Assembly (NCBI GenBank): GCA_043744805.1
Contig: JAYTTZ010000019.1
Coordinates: forward strand, 1-39,132
DNA: 39,132 nucleotides
Reading direction: 5' to 3'
Source of the DNA: Ga0077536 sp043744805
Lineage (GTDB): Bacteria > Pseudomonadota > Gammaproteobacteria > Ga0077536
Below the pieces are notes generated by a model. That model worked only from the letters and a program-made list of their open reading frames with translations. It was not told the origin of the DNA and made no database searches. The translations under genes and the position numbers were made by a program. Numbering within the stretch: position 1 is the stretch's first letter; the number at the start of each line of letters is the position of its first letter. This document shows positions 16,552-24,873 of this stretch, in pieces.

Positions 16552-16618
16552 GGCGCCCCCCGCCGCGGCCCCCGTTGCGCGGGCAATTCCTCCGTTCCCA
16601 GCCTGGAGATGACATACG

Positions 16619-17680
16619 ATGTTCGAGGTCACTGACGACGCCCGGATCGTCGGCTACCGTCCGCTACTGCCGCCCGCAATCCTGATCGAGGAACTGCCGC
16701 TCACCGAGCACGCCTCGCACACCATTTCGCGCGGCCGCCGACAGGCCGAAAAAATCATCCGGGGCGAAGACGACCGCCTGCTCGTGGTGGTTGGCCCCTG
16801 CTCGATCCACGACACCAAGGCCGCGCTGGAGTATGCCGACCACCTGCAAGGCATGGTGGAGCCACTGCAGAACGACCTGCTGATCATCATGCGGGTGTAC
16901 TTCGAGAAGCCGCGGACCACCGTCGGCTGGAAAGGGCTCATCAACGACCCGCACCTCGACGGGACCTTCGACATCAACAACGGCCTGCGCATCGCGCGCC
17001 GCCTGCTGCTGGAACTCGCCAATCGCGGGCTCCCGGCTGGCACCGAATTCCTCGACGTGATCACCCCGCAGTCCATCGCGGATCTCGTGTCCTGGGGCGC
17101 CATCGGCGCACGCACCACGGAAAGCCAGGTCCACCGGGAACTGGCTTCCGGCCTTTCGGCACCCGTGGGCTTCAAGAACGGCACCGACGGCAGCGTGCAG
17201 ATTGCACTCGATGCCATCGGCGCCGCGCGCCACTCGCATCATTTCCTGTCGGTGACCAAGCAGGGGATCGCGGCCATCGTGACCACCAAGGGCAACGAGA
17301 ACTGCCATGTGATCCTGCGTGGCTCGAACACGGGTCCCAACCACCACGCGGACGCCGTGAAGCTGTGCGCGGACGCCATCGACAAGGCGGGCATCACCAC
17401 CAGGTTGATGATCGACTGCAGCCACGGCAACAGCAGCAAGGATCATCGCAACCAGCCCGGCGTGGCCTCCGCAGTGGCGGCGCAGGTGGCGGCGGGCAAC
17501 CACGCGATCTGCGGCGTGATGCTCGAAAGCCACCTCGTGGAAGGCAAGCAGAACCAGTCGGCGGCAACGCCACTGGTCTACGGCCAGAGCATCACCGATG
17601 CCTGCATCTCGTGGACGCAAACGGTGCCGGTGCTCGAAGAACTTGCCGCCGCCGTGCGGGCAAGGCGCAGCGCCGGTTGA
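16619..17680 (+). CDS. 3-deoxy-7-phosphoheptulonate synthase (type I, AroFGH family)
   Basis: The enzyme condenses phosphoenolpyruvate with erythrose 4-phosphate, the first step of aromatic amino acid synthesis. The 353-residue length fits E. coli AroF/G/H. Motifs: VVVGPCSIHD with the metal Cys, MRVYFEKPRTTVGWKGLIND, GTEFLDVITPQ, GARTTESQVHRELASGLS, PVGFKNGTDG, ILRGSNTGPN, DCSHGNSSKDH and GVMLESHLVEGKQ, covering the substrate and metal residues of the barrel. Which aromatic amino acid inhibits it cannot be told safely by eye. GGAGAT precedes the ATG by 8 bases. The stop overlaps the TTG start of the next gene. Confidence 0.95.
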   Translation: MFEVTDDARIVGYRPLLPPAILIEELPLTEHASHTISRGRRQAEKIIRGEDDRLLVVVGPCSIHDTKAALEYADHLQGMVEPLQNDLLIIMRVYFEKPRTTVGWKGLINDPHLDGTFDINNGLRIARRLLLELANRGLPAGTEFLDVITPQSIADLVSWGAIGARTTESQVHRELASGLSAPVGFKNGTDGSVQIALDAIGAARHSHHFLSVTKQGIAAIVTTKGNENCHVILRGSNTGPNHHADAVKLCADAIDKAGITTRLMIDCSHGNSSKDHRNQPGVASAVAAQVAAGNHAICGVMLESHLVEGKQNQSAATPLVYGQSITDACISWTQTVPVLEELAAAVRARRSAG

Positions 17681-18489
17681 AGGCGCGACGCCGGCCTGGC
17701 GCGGCGCTGGCCTTGCTCAGCGTCGCCCTTGCCTGCGCCCTCCCCGCGGACGCCGCGCCGCGCCGCGTGGTGTCAATCAACCTCTGCACCGATCTCCTGC
17801 TGCTGGAGGTGGCAGCGCCGAATCAAATCGCGGCGCTCACTTTGCTCTCGCGAGACCCAGCCATGTCCCCTTACGCGACCCAGGCCGCGAGCCATCCCGC
17901 CACGCGCGGCCAGGTGGAAGAACTGCTGCAACTTCAGCCCGATCTCATCCTCACCACGACCGGCGTGAACACCCAGACCGTACGCCTCCTTGAGTCCCTT
18001 GGCCTGCCCGTCGAAAGCTTCCCGGCCCCAACCACGACTGCCGGCATCATCGACTCGCTGCGCCGCCTGGGCGTCCTGCTCGACCGCGCGCCTGAGGCCG
18101 ACGCGCTCATCAATCGCCTGCAGGCTACGCCCTCACCACCGCACGGCAGCGCCTGGGTCTTGCAGGCGGGCGGCCACACCCCGGGCGCGACGACCCTGGC
18201 CCCCGCATTGCTTGAAGCCGCGGGCTTGCACGACCTCGCCACCGACACGGGCTTTGCCGGCGGCGGCTTCGTGCCGCTGGAGCAACTGGTGATGTCGAAG
18301 GCCGACTACCTCATCACGCCGTTGCCGACGGGCGGCGGCTTTTCCCTCGCCGAACGCTTTCTTGCGCACCCGGCGTTTGCACTCGACAAGGCGCGGCGGA
18401 TTACCTTCGATGAATCCCTGTGGTCCTGCGGCGGCGCGCACTTCGCGGCTGCCGTGGCCACTTTGCGCCAGTCGCTGGGCGCGCCCTGA
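17677..18489 (+). CDS. Periplasmic binding protein of a BtuF/FecB-type ABC importer
   Basis: About 270 residues with a signal peptide (arginine-rich start, hydrophobic core ALALLSVALACALP, cleavage near ADAAP) and a TroA-like helical-backbone receptor fold: RRVVSINLCTDLLLLEV, VEELLQLQPDLILTTT, ESLGLPVESFPAPTT, then a second lobe ending FDESLWSCGGAHF. The family binds cobalamin, haem or siderophores. The neighbouring signal-less cobalamin-binding-like protein makes a corrinoid plausible. The TTG start at 17677 overlaps the preceding stop (TTGA) and is needed to include the signal peptide. The FecCD permease gene follows with a TGATG overlap. Confidence 0.85.
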   Translation: MKARRRPGAALALLSVALACALPADAAPRRVVSINLCTDLLLLEVAAPNQIAALTLLSRDPAMSPYATQAASHPATRGQVEELLQLQPDLILTTTGVNTQTVRLLESLGLPVESFPAPTTTAGIIDSLRRLGVLLDRAPEADALINRLQATPSPPHGSAWVLQAGGHTPGATTLAPALLEAAGLHDLATDTGFAGGGFVPLEQLVMSKADYLITPLPTGGGFSLAERFLAHPAFALDKARRITFDESLWSCGGAHFAAAVATLRQSLGAP

Positions 18490-19484
18490 TGCCGCCCCGT
18501 GCCCGCACGACGGCCTGGCTGCTGGCGCTACTCGTTGCCCTGCTGGGCGTGCTGTCGCTGGGCATTGGTGCGGCGTCGCTTGATCCGGGGCGGGTGCTGT
18601 CGGTGCTCGTGGGCAGCGGCGATGCACAAGCCACGCTCATCGTCACCGAGATTCGGCTGCCACGGCTGCTGCTCGCGCTGTTGGTGGGGGGCGGGCTGGG
18701 TGCCGCCGGCGCGGCGCTGCAAGCACTGCTCCGCAATCCGCTGGCCGACCCTGGCCTGACCGGCGTCTCTGCCAGCGCGGCGCTGGGTGCGGTGCTGGTT
18801 TTCTACACGGGCCTTGGCGTGCGCTTTGCGCTTGCCTTGCCGCTGGGTGGCCTCGCCGGCGCGATCCTCAGCACCTTGCTGCTCCAACTCGCCGCAAGAC
18901 GTGGCGCGAGCACCTTGAGCCTGGTGCTGGGTGGCGTGGCGCTCTCCAGCATTGCGAGTGCCGCGACCTCGCTGGTGCTGAACCTCGTGCCCAATCCTTA
19001 TGCGGCCTACGAAATCGTGTTCTGGTTGATGGGATCGCTGGCCGACCGCGCCCTGCTCCACGTGTGGCTGGTCGGACCCTTCGTGTTGTTGGGCTTGGCA
19101 TTACTGTTGCGTGCGGGCCCCGCCCTCGACACCCTCGCGCTGGGTGAAGACGTGGCGGCGAGTCTCGGCACCCGACTGCCCGCACTGCGCACTCAGGTGG
19201 TTACCGGCACGGCTCTCTGCGTGGGCCCCGGCGTGGCCGTGGCCGGGTTCATCGGCTTCGTGGGCCTGCTCGTGCCCCACCTCCTCCGCCCCTGGCTCGG
19301 GCATCGTCCGGCGGTGCTGGTACCGCTCTCGGCGCTGGCGGGCGCCCTGCTCACCCTCGCCGCAGATCTCACCTGCCGACTGTTGCCCACCACCGGCGAA
19401 CTCAAGCTGGGGGTGCTGACCGCCTTGGTCGGCGCGCCGTTCCTGCTGCTTTTGCTCTGGCGCGAACGGGGATTCGTGGCATGA
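18489..19484 (+). CDS. FecCD/BtuC-family ABC transporter permease
   Basis: A 331-residue polytopic inner-membrane protein. Typical FecCD blocks are EIRLPRLLLALLVGGGLGAA, LQALLRNPLADPGLTGVSA, LVLGGVALSS, FWLMGSLAD, LALGEDVAASLG (the cytoplasmic loop contacting the ATPase), VAGFIGFVGLLVPHLLRPW and TGELKLGVLTALVGAPFLLL. About ten membrane helices are expected. The ATG at 18489 overlaps the upstream TGA, and the stop overlaps the ATPase start (ATGA). It forms the transmembrane channel of the importer encoded at 17677-21201. Confidence 0.92.
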   Translation: MPPRARTTAWLLALLVALLGVLSLGIGAASLDPGRVLSVLVGSGDAQATLIVTEIRLPRLLLALLVGGGLGAAGAALQALLRNPLADPGLTGVSASAALGAVLVFYTGLGVRFALALPLGGLAGAILSTLLLQLAARRGASTLSLVLGGVALSSIASAATSLVLNLVPNPYAAYEIVFWLMGSLADRALLHVWLVGPFVLLGLALLLRAGPALDTLALGEDVAASLGTRLPALRTQVVTGTALCVGPGVAVAGFIGFVGLLVPHLLRPWLGHRPAVLVPLSALAGALLTLAADLTCRLLPTTGELKLGVLTALVGAPFLLLLLWRERGFVA

Positions 19485-20272
19485 ACCTGCTGCATCTCGA
19501 ACATGCCCGCGTGCTCCGCGAAACACGTGCAGTGGTGGCGGATTTGAGCCTTGAACTCGAGGCCGGCGAAGTCCTTGGCATCCTGGGCCCCAACGGCGCC
19601 GGCAAGTCCTCGCTACTGCGCGCGCTGGTGAGCTTGCTGCCACTGGAGGCGAGTCGTGCGGAACTTGCCGGCGAGCCGCTCGCCACGCTCGATCCGCTGG
19701 CCCGCGCGCGCCGCGTCGGGTACCTGCCCCAATCCCCGCAGATCCTCTGGCCGCTGTCGGTGCACGACGTGGTGCGCCTCGGTCGTCGGCCACACGCAGG
19801 CCTCGCCACTCCAACCGAAGACGCCACTGCGGTGGCTACCGCGCTCGCCACCTTTGGCCTCGTCGACCACGCCACGCGCGACGCCAGCCGTCTGTCGATG
19901 GGAGAACAGATGCGCGTGCACCTCGCGCGCCTTGCGGCAGGTGCGCCGTCGCTGTGGCTGGTGGACGAACCCACCGCGGCACTCGACCCCCGCGCGCAAC
20001 TCCAGGTGCTGTCGGAACTGAAACGCGTCGCCTCCCGTGGCGCCGGCGTGATGATCGTGCTGCACGACCTGCCGCTGGCCGCGCGCTACTGCGATCGCGT
20101 GCTGGTGATGCAGGAAGGTCGCGAAGTAGTTTGCGCGGCCCCTGCGCTAGCCCTTGGCGACAGCGTGCTGGCGGAAGTCTTTGGCGTAGGCGGCCTGCGC
20201 CAGGCGACGGGCGGCCTCGATGCGCTGGTCGGCATCACTGAACTCGATTCGGCAGGAGAACCCACCCCGTGA
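19481..20272 (+). CDS. ABC transporter ATPase (BtuD/FecE family)
   Basis: A 263-residue cytoplasmic ATPase. Walker A is GPNGAGKSS at about 36-44, the Q-loop lies in GYLPQSPQILWPLSV, the signature is LSMGEQMRVHLARL (LSMGE instead of the commoner LSGGE), Walker B is LWLVDEPTAALD, and the switch His is in MIVLHDLPLA. The DVVRLGRRPH stretch is typical of iron-siderophore/cobalamin importers. It powers the permease encoded immediately upstream, and its stop overlaps the GTG of the next gene. Confidence 0.93.
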   Translation: MNLLHLEHARVLRETRAVVADLSLELEAGEVLGILGPNGAGKSSLLRALVSLLPLEASRAELAGEPLATLDPLARARRVGYLPQSPQILWPLSVHDVVRLGRRPHAGLATPTEDATAVATALATFGLVDHATRDASRLSMGEQMRVHLARLAAGAPSLWLVDEPTAALDPRAQLQVLSELKRVASRGAGVMIVLHDLPLAARYCDRVLVMQEGREVVCAAPALALGDSVLAEVFGVGGLRQATGGLDALVGITELDSAGEPTP

Positions 20273-21201
20273 CGGCATCAAGAGAACGCCTCATCAGCCT
20301 GCTGCCCGGCGCGACGGAATTGCTCTGCGCGTTGGGCCTTGAAGCACAGCTCGTCGGTATTTCCCACGAATGCGACTATCCAGCCTCAATCACCCACCTG
20401 CCGCGGGTAACGGCGACGCCCATCCAGCACGCGGCCAGCAGCCTCGCCATCGACCAGCAGGTGCGCGCCGCGCTGGCCGACGGCCAAGCGCTCTACCAAC
20501 TGGATCTCACGCAGCTTGCCACGCTACGCCCCAGCTTGCTCCTGAGCCAGTCGCTCTGCGCGGTCTGCGGCATCGACACGACTGCAGTGGATGGCGCGCT
20601 GTGCACCGTGCAGGACGCGCCACCGCAGTTTGATTTCGCGCCGGCGACCCTTGCAGGCTTGATGGAGGCGATCACCGCGCTTGGCGCACGCCTTGGAGTC
20701 GCTGAACGCGCGACCGCGCTACGCTCCACACTCGAAGCGCGCGTCGCGTCGGTTGCCGAGCGCAGCGCCGGGATTGTCGGTCCGCGCCTCCGCGTCGCCT
20801 TCCTTGAATGGCTTTCCCCCTTCTTCACCGGTGGTCACTGGAATCCCGAACTCGTGGCGCTCGCCGGTGGCGAAAGCGTGTTCGGCGCGGTCGGCGAGAA
20901 GTCCCACGAAACCGATTGGGCACACCTCCTCGCCAGCGATGCAGACGTTATCTTCATCGCGAGCTGCGGCTTCCCGGTCGAGCGCAGCCTGCGCGAACTC
21001 CCGGTGGTGGCCGACGATCCGCGCTGGCAGGCGCTGCGTGCCGTGCGCGGAGGCCGCGTGTACCTTGCCGATGGCAATGCGTACTTCAATCGTCCCGGCC
21101 CGCGACTCGTGGACAGCCTGGAACTCCTCGCCCACGCGCTGCATCCCGACGTCCATCCTCTGCCCCAGGGACTTTCGCCGGCGCATCAACTCCGCCCTTG
21201 A
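20269..21201 (+). CDS. Cobalamin-binding-like protein without signal peptide
   Basis: A 310-residue TroA-like receptor with two lobes: ISLLPGATELLCALGLEAQL, VGISHECDYPASI, LDLTQLATLRPSLLLSQSLC, AVCGID and, in the second lobe, FLEWLSPFFTGGHWNPEL, ASDADVIFIASCGF and VYLADGNAYFNRPGPRLVDS. This COG0614 subgroup is generally annotated as cobalamin-binding protein. The N terminus (MTASRERLISLLPG) begins directly at the first strand and carries no signal peptide, unlike the binding protein at 17677. It may be cytosolic, exported by another route, or mis-started, although no upstream signal fits within the coupled GTGA overlap. It is the last gene of the importer operon. Confidence 0.8.
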   Translation: MTASRERLISLLPGATELLCALGLEAQLVGISHECDYPASITHLPRVTATPIQHAASSLAIDQQVRAALADGQALYQLDLTQLATLRPSLLLSQSLCAVCGIDTTAVDGALCTVQDAPPQFDFAPATLAGLMEAITALGARLGVAERATALRSTLEARVASVAERSAGIVGPRLRVAFLEWLSPFFTGGHWNPELVALAGGESVFGAVGEKSHETDWAHLLASDADVIFIASCGFPVERSLRELPVVADDPRWQALRAVRGGRVYLADGNAYFNRPGPRLVDSLELLAHALHPDVHPLPQGLSPAHQLRP

Positions 21202-21292
21202 GCCGTCTATCGATAGGCCGCAATCGACTAATCACACCGCGCATGGCGGCGGATAATGCCAGCCTTCCCAAGCGCCGGCACGCGGTTCTCCC

Positions 21293-21964
21293 ATGAGCAA
21301 AAACTCCGCAGTCCCTTCCGTCCAGCCTCTTGAGTCTGCGAGCCTGCTGGCACTCGGCCCTGAGTTCGTGGGCCTCGATCCGGTGGCGATTGTCCGCCAC
21401 GCGCTGGCCCATGCGCGCCGCCCGCTGCTGTCGACCAACTTCCGGCCGCGCGCGGCTGCGCTGCTGCACCTCATGACCCGGGTCATCCCCGACATCCCGG
21501 TGGTGTGGGTGGACAGCGGCTACAACACCGCGGCGACGTACGAATTCGCGGAGGAAGTGACCAAACGCCTCAAACTCAATCTGCAGGTGTATACCCCGAA
21601 AGTCACCAGCGCCCGCCGCCATACGCTCGATGGCGGCGTGCCGACGCTGGAGGATGCTGGACACGCGCGGTTCACCCAGGAAGTGAAGCTCGAACCCTTC
21701 GAGCGCGCCCTGCGCGAACTGGCGCCGGACCTGTGGTTCACCGGCATCCGCGCCGAACAGACTGACTTCCGCAAGTCGCTGGGTGTCGTCTCGAAGGGCC
21801 CCTTCGGCACCACGCGGGTGGCGCCGTTCTTCGCGCTGTCCAGCCTCGATCTCGAAGACTACCTCCATGAGCACGGCCTGCCGGACAACGACGACTACCA
21901 CGATCCTACGAAGGTGCTCGAACGCCGTGAGTGCGGTTTGCAGAATTTGGGCGAGGGGATTTAG
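21293..21964 (+). CDS. cysH: Phosphoadenosine phosphosulfate reductase (CysH)
   Basis: A 223-residue reductase of the adenine-nucleotide alpha-hydrolase fold that uses thioredoxin or glutaredoxin to reduce PAPS to sulfite in assimilation. Seen: the PP-loop-like region LLSTNFRPRAAALLHLMTRV, VVWVDSGYNTAATYEFAEE, LWFTGIRAEQTDFRKSL, KVAPFF-type VAPFFALSSLDLEDYL, and the C-terminal catalytic RRECGL with its Cys. The paired Cys of [4Fe-4S] APS reductases are absent, so it is PAPS-type. No other cys gene is adjacent. A CTATCGATAG palindrome lies at 21207-21216 in the gap upstream. Confidence 0.9.
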   Translation: MSKNSAVPSVQPLESASLLALGPEFVGLDPVAIVRHALAHARRPLLSTNFRPRAAALLHLMTRVIPDIPVVWVDSGYNTAATYEFAEEVTKRLKLNLQVYTPKVTSARRHTLDGGVPTLEDAGHARFTQEVKLEPFERALRELAPDLWFTGIRAEQTDFRKSLGVVSKGPFGTTRVAPFFALSSLDLEDYLHEHGLPDNDDYHDPTKVLERRECGLQNLGEGI

Positions 21965-22047
21965 AGGACTGCGGCTGGCCTCAGACCGCTCGGTGTTGTC
22001 ACTGGAACATCCCGAACGCTTGAAGCCCGTTAACGGCGAAGCCAAAG

Positions 22048-22084
22048 GCCCGTTCCTGGTGAGCTTGTGGAACTATCAACGGGC
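22048..22084 (+). repeat. REP-like palindromic repeat, copy A
   Basis: 37 bases bounded by the inverted ends GCCCGTT and AACGGGC around a CCTGGTGAGCTTGTGGAAC core. It is nearly identical in length and plan to copy C at 22191-22227, and both follow a TTGAAGCCCGTT stretch (22022-22033 carries a further half copy). I recall similar TGGTGAGC-TGTCGAAC repeats scattered in many proteobacterial genomes. That is from memory, not a search. Confidence 0.7.
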
Positions 22085-22133
22085 TGGCGCTGCGCTGACG
22101 GACGACAGGTAACCAGCAACGTCAAAAGCCGTG

Positions 22134-22163
22134 CCGCCGTTCACCCTTCGACAGGGCGAACGC
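22134..22163 (-). repeat. REP-like repeat, copy B, inverted and shortened
   Basis: Read on the minus strand it is GTTCGCCCTG-TCGAAGGGTGAAC, the same palindromic theme in the opposite orientation. It appears to lack about six bases (AGCCTG) of the centre compared with the other copies, as if a short CTG-to-CTG deletion had occurred. Confidence 0.55.
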
Positions 22164-22190
22164 TGCTGTGTCCGGACCCAAACGATTGAA

Positions 22191-22227
22191 GCCCGTTCGT
22201 GGTGAGCCTGTCGAACCATGGACGGGC
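22191..22227 (+). repeat. REP-like palindromic repeat, copy C
   Basis: 37 bases with ends GCCCGTT and (GG)ACGGGC and core CGTGGTGAGCCTGTCGAACC. With copies A and B it fills most of the 293-base gap between cysH and the GIY-YIG gene. The rest of the gap has no coding signal that I can see. Confidence 0.7.
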
Positions 22228-22257
22228 CGCCACTGCACCTGACCGCAAATCCAGCGC

Positions 22258-23463
22258 TCAGGTCGATGAGCGCTGCTTGAAGCTGGCGGTTTCCAGGTCG
22301 TAGCGCATCTCAACGATGGAGCCATCGCGAATGCGTTCTACGGCCTCGTCGATCCGCGCCAATGGCACCAGAAACCACTCTCGTGGCCGTGCGGGCTTAC
22401 CGAAACGATCCTCGATGGTCAAATCCAGTTGGGCCGCCGCGAACACGCGATGGAAGATTCCCTCCAGCCGGCTGCGGCTCAGGTTGCTCAAGGTATAGGT
22501 AGCCACCACATCCACTTTGGCCAGCAGGAAGGTGGTGTCGTTTTCGGCGTTGGCGATGCGCGACTCCACCGTACCGCCGGTAACGCCAATCTTGTGGATC
22601 AATTCCCGGTGCTCCGCCACGAAGGGATGCGCGGATTGGCTACGCAACACATAGATGGTGCCGGTCTCGATGTCGTCCGGCTCGTTGCTTGCGCCAAACA
22701 GCGGGCCCAGCCCCGGGTCGCTGAGCCGCCGCCCGGTTTCATCCTTGTAAAGCGCACGCTGGAGGGAGCGAATCAGCAAGTCGCTCTCGGTACCGTTGGC
22801 AAAGATCACGCGCAGTCGCCCGTTCACCTCACCGTTGGGTGTGCGATATCGCGCCGCCGAAGCGGCCACGTAGGTGAGCTGTCCGTCGAGGATAAAGAAA
22901 TCGCCGGGTTCAATGCTCGCGTTCCGGCCAAAGCGTTCAGCGGTGCGCACGCCCGATTTCAACTCTTGTTCCACCTGCTGGAACAGCGGCTGGAAGTTCT
23001 CGAAATCCGGGCAGGCGGTTCCACTCGCAATTTCCTCCTGGGCGCGACGCTCCGCATGAGGGCGCACATAACGCAGAACGGTAATGTCCCGTTCGTCCTC
23101 AGCACCGTCGTCACCCGCATCCGCCACACCCAGAGCGGCAAGCAGCGAATCTTCATCGAGCGCCGCCACGTCGGTGGGAACACCACCATCCGACGCCAGC
23201 AGATCGGGGGCATCCAGCGGTGCCAACAAGGTCCGCGCCTCCGGCAGCATGCGCAGTCGGTCGAGCCGCACGGCATACAGGCGCTCGAAAATGTCGCGGT
23301 CTTCGCCGTGCGCTGGTGCCCGGTCGTGTGTTTCATGGAAGCGCAGGATGTCTTCGAAGTCGGCGATGATCCGCTCCTCGCGCGGCGTGCGGCTGGACAC
23401 ACGCAGCGGCGCTAGTTCAACACCCAGGGCTTCCAGCAGTTCGTCATCGTCCATCTCAGCCAT
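22258..23463 (-). CDS. GIY-YIG nuclease-family protein with C-terminal T5orf172/MUG113 domain
   Basis: A 401-residue protein. Residues 1-170 are acidic and helical with two DDELLEALGV / EDSLLAALGV near-repeats (7-15 and 104-112). A middle beta-rich segment (185-255) reads GDFFILDGQLTYVA and GRLRVIFANGTESDLL. The C-terminal third is a T5orf172-type GIY-YIG domain: TIYVLRS at 269-275, HKIGVT with Lys291, SRI with Arg302, the conserved Glu334 in RLEGIFHRVF, and REWF at 361-364. All expected nuclease residues are present. It is last in the decayed restriction/helicase cluster, starting 8 bases before the upstream stop, and appears intact. A DNA-cleaving defence role is inferred from the context. 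Confidence 0.8.
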   Translation of the reverse strand: MAEMDDDELLEALGVELAPLRVSSRTPREERIIADFEDILRFHETHDRAPAHGEDRDIFERLYAVRLDRLRMLPEARTLLAPLDAPDLLASDGGVPTDVAALDEDSLLAALGVADAGDDGAEDERDITVLRYVRPHAERRAQEEIASGTACPDFENFQPLFQQVEQELKSGVRTAERFGRNASIEPGDFFILDGQLTYVAASAARYRTPNGEVNGRLRVIFANGTESDLLIRSLQRALYKDETGRRLSDPGLGPLFGASNEPDDIETGTIYVLRSQSAHPFVAEHRELIHKIGVTGGTVESRIANAENDTTFLLAKVDVVATYTLSNLSRSRLEGIFHRVFAAAQLDLTIEDRFGKPARPREWFLVPLARIDEAVERIRDGSIVEMRYDLETASFKQRSST

Positions 23464-23941
23464 TACCGGCGCTCCCGGCCTGTGCGGCCTTGGCCTGTGC
23501 GCGATAGCGCGCGAATGCCGCCACGCCTTCTGCCATGCGCTTCTCCCAGGCGTCTGCAGCGTTGATGTCCGGCAGGCGGCCGCGCTCCAGCTTGAACAGG
23601 AGGGCGCGATTCGCCAGCTCGCGTGCTTCATCCTCCGGGATGTTCACGCGCTTGGCTGCGATGCTGGCCTGCACCTGGCGCAGGGACTTTTCATCCATCG
23701 CCTTGGCCAGCACCGCGTAGGCGGCCTCGAAGGGGTTGATGCGATCAATCAAGTCAATGTCCAGATCCCGCACGTTGATGAACTTGCGCACCCCGTCCAG
23801 CAGGGCCGTGCTGCCTTCCTGTCGCTCGCCGCTCGCGTCGGCTTGCGCCAGCGCCAACTTGGCCTGCTGGGTGAGGTTCATGGCCGCAATGGCATGCTGG
23901 CGGATGGCTTCGTGGTCTTCCTCGCTCAAATCGGGATGATG
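23456..23941 (-). pseudogene. C-terminal remnant of a probable DEAD/DEAH-type helicase of the defence cluster
   Basis: About 160 residues in the frame that continues from the MmeI-like fragment after a one-base shift. It begins HPDLSEEDHEAIRQHAIAAM and runs through VRKFINVRDLDIDLIDRINP, RQVQASIAAKRVNIPEDEA and DAWEKRMAEGVAAFARYRAQ to a small-residue tail. There is no ribosome-binding site or start at its beginning. From memory this kind of tail closes helicase proteins encoded next to MmeI-type methyltransferases and GIY-YIG genes. The helicase motifs themselves would lie in the deleted part, so the identity is inference. A shorter product from ATG in AAMNLTQQ is possible. Confidence 0.55.
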
Positions 23942-24873
23942 TTGGGCACGCTGGTGTAGTGCATGCCCAGCGCGCCGCGTTCCTCGTCGTCGGCCACGGC
24001 CTGGATCATGCTGCCGAAGATGTCCGGGTTGATCTGCTTCCAGTTGAGGTTGCCAGCGTGCATGAAATAGCTGCGGGCCATGCGCGTGAAGTGGGGAGTC
24101 TCGGTACTGCCGGCAAAGAGCCCGCCGTTCACGTAGGGAAACTGGTCTGCCCACTGCGGCAAGCGGGGTTCGGCGGCGGCGCTTTCGCTGTGCTGCAGGT
24201 TCATGGCGCGGAAGATTTCGGCCAGCACTGCGTGGGTGTTGCCGCCGTCCCGCTCGCCCATCTGCTCGATGGTCCGGGTGAAGAGACCCTCGCCGGTGAA
24301 GATGCCGGTGTCTTCGGCAAAAAAGCAAAACACCAGGCGCGCCATGAAGTGGTTCATGTCCGGCCGGCGCTCGTCGGTGCCCCAGTTGGGGTTTTCGCGC
24401 AGCAGCTCCACGTACAGCTTGTTCAGCCGCCCGGTAGCGCGCACGTCGATGGGGTTTTCCTTGATCTCCCGGATGGTGGAGATGCCGGCCAGCGGCAGGA
24501 AGAAGCCAAAGTGATCGGCGAAGTCAGGGAAGGCGCAGGCGATGGTCTCACTGGTGGAGAGGTCTTCCGCTTCCAGGCTTATTCCGTCCGTCGCCAGGAT
24601 GAACCTGGCCTTGGCCTTGGCGGTAGCCGGGCTCTCGCGCAAAGTCTGCAGGAGCGTGCCGACGGTGCCAGCCGCTCCCACGGCAAGGTGCAGGTTGTTG
24701 CGCTGGAGCACGGCGCCGGGTACGTCAGACGCATTGTTGTTGCCGCTGCGCAGGCGACGAAGCGTGGTGTCCTTGTTGCCGAAAGCGGCCAGGAACTGCC
24801 AGGGGAATTCCGCAGCGTCGAACGGCTGCAGGGCGAGATCCGAGAGGGCGGCTTCGATTTCAACGGCGTTCAT
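23926..24873 (-). pseudogene. N-terminal fragment of an MmeI-type (type IIL) DNA methyltransferase/restriction protein
   Basis: 315 residues: FPWQFLAAFGNKDTTLRRL, RSGNNNASDVPGAVLQRNN, an inter-domain helical region with HFMARLVFCFFAEDTGIF (MmeI: LVRLLFCLFAEDTTIF), FPYVNGGLF, INPDIFGSMIQAV and LGMHYTSVPNI (MmeI: LGAHYTSEANI). In intact family members the adenine methyltransferase domain (DPACGSGNFL, NPPY) and the target-recognition domain follow this point, giving about 900 residues or more. Here the frame ends four residues later at TGA 23926-23928, inside sequence of another gene. The protein therefore lacks all catalytic motifs for methylation. Confidence 0.85.

Noticed and set aside
17600..17677. 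Cobalamin riboswitch ahead of the importer genes
   Set aside because: The importer start overlaps the DAHP synthase stop, so there is no leader, and I see no B12-box-like segment.
21207..21216. Palindrome CTATCGATAG upstream of cysH
   Set aside because: Ten bases are too short to argue for an operator without comparative data. Mentioned under cysH only.
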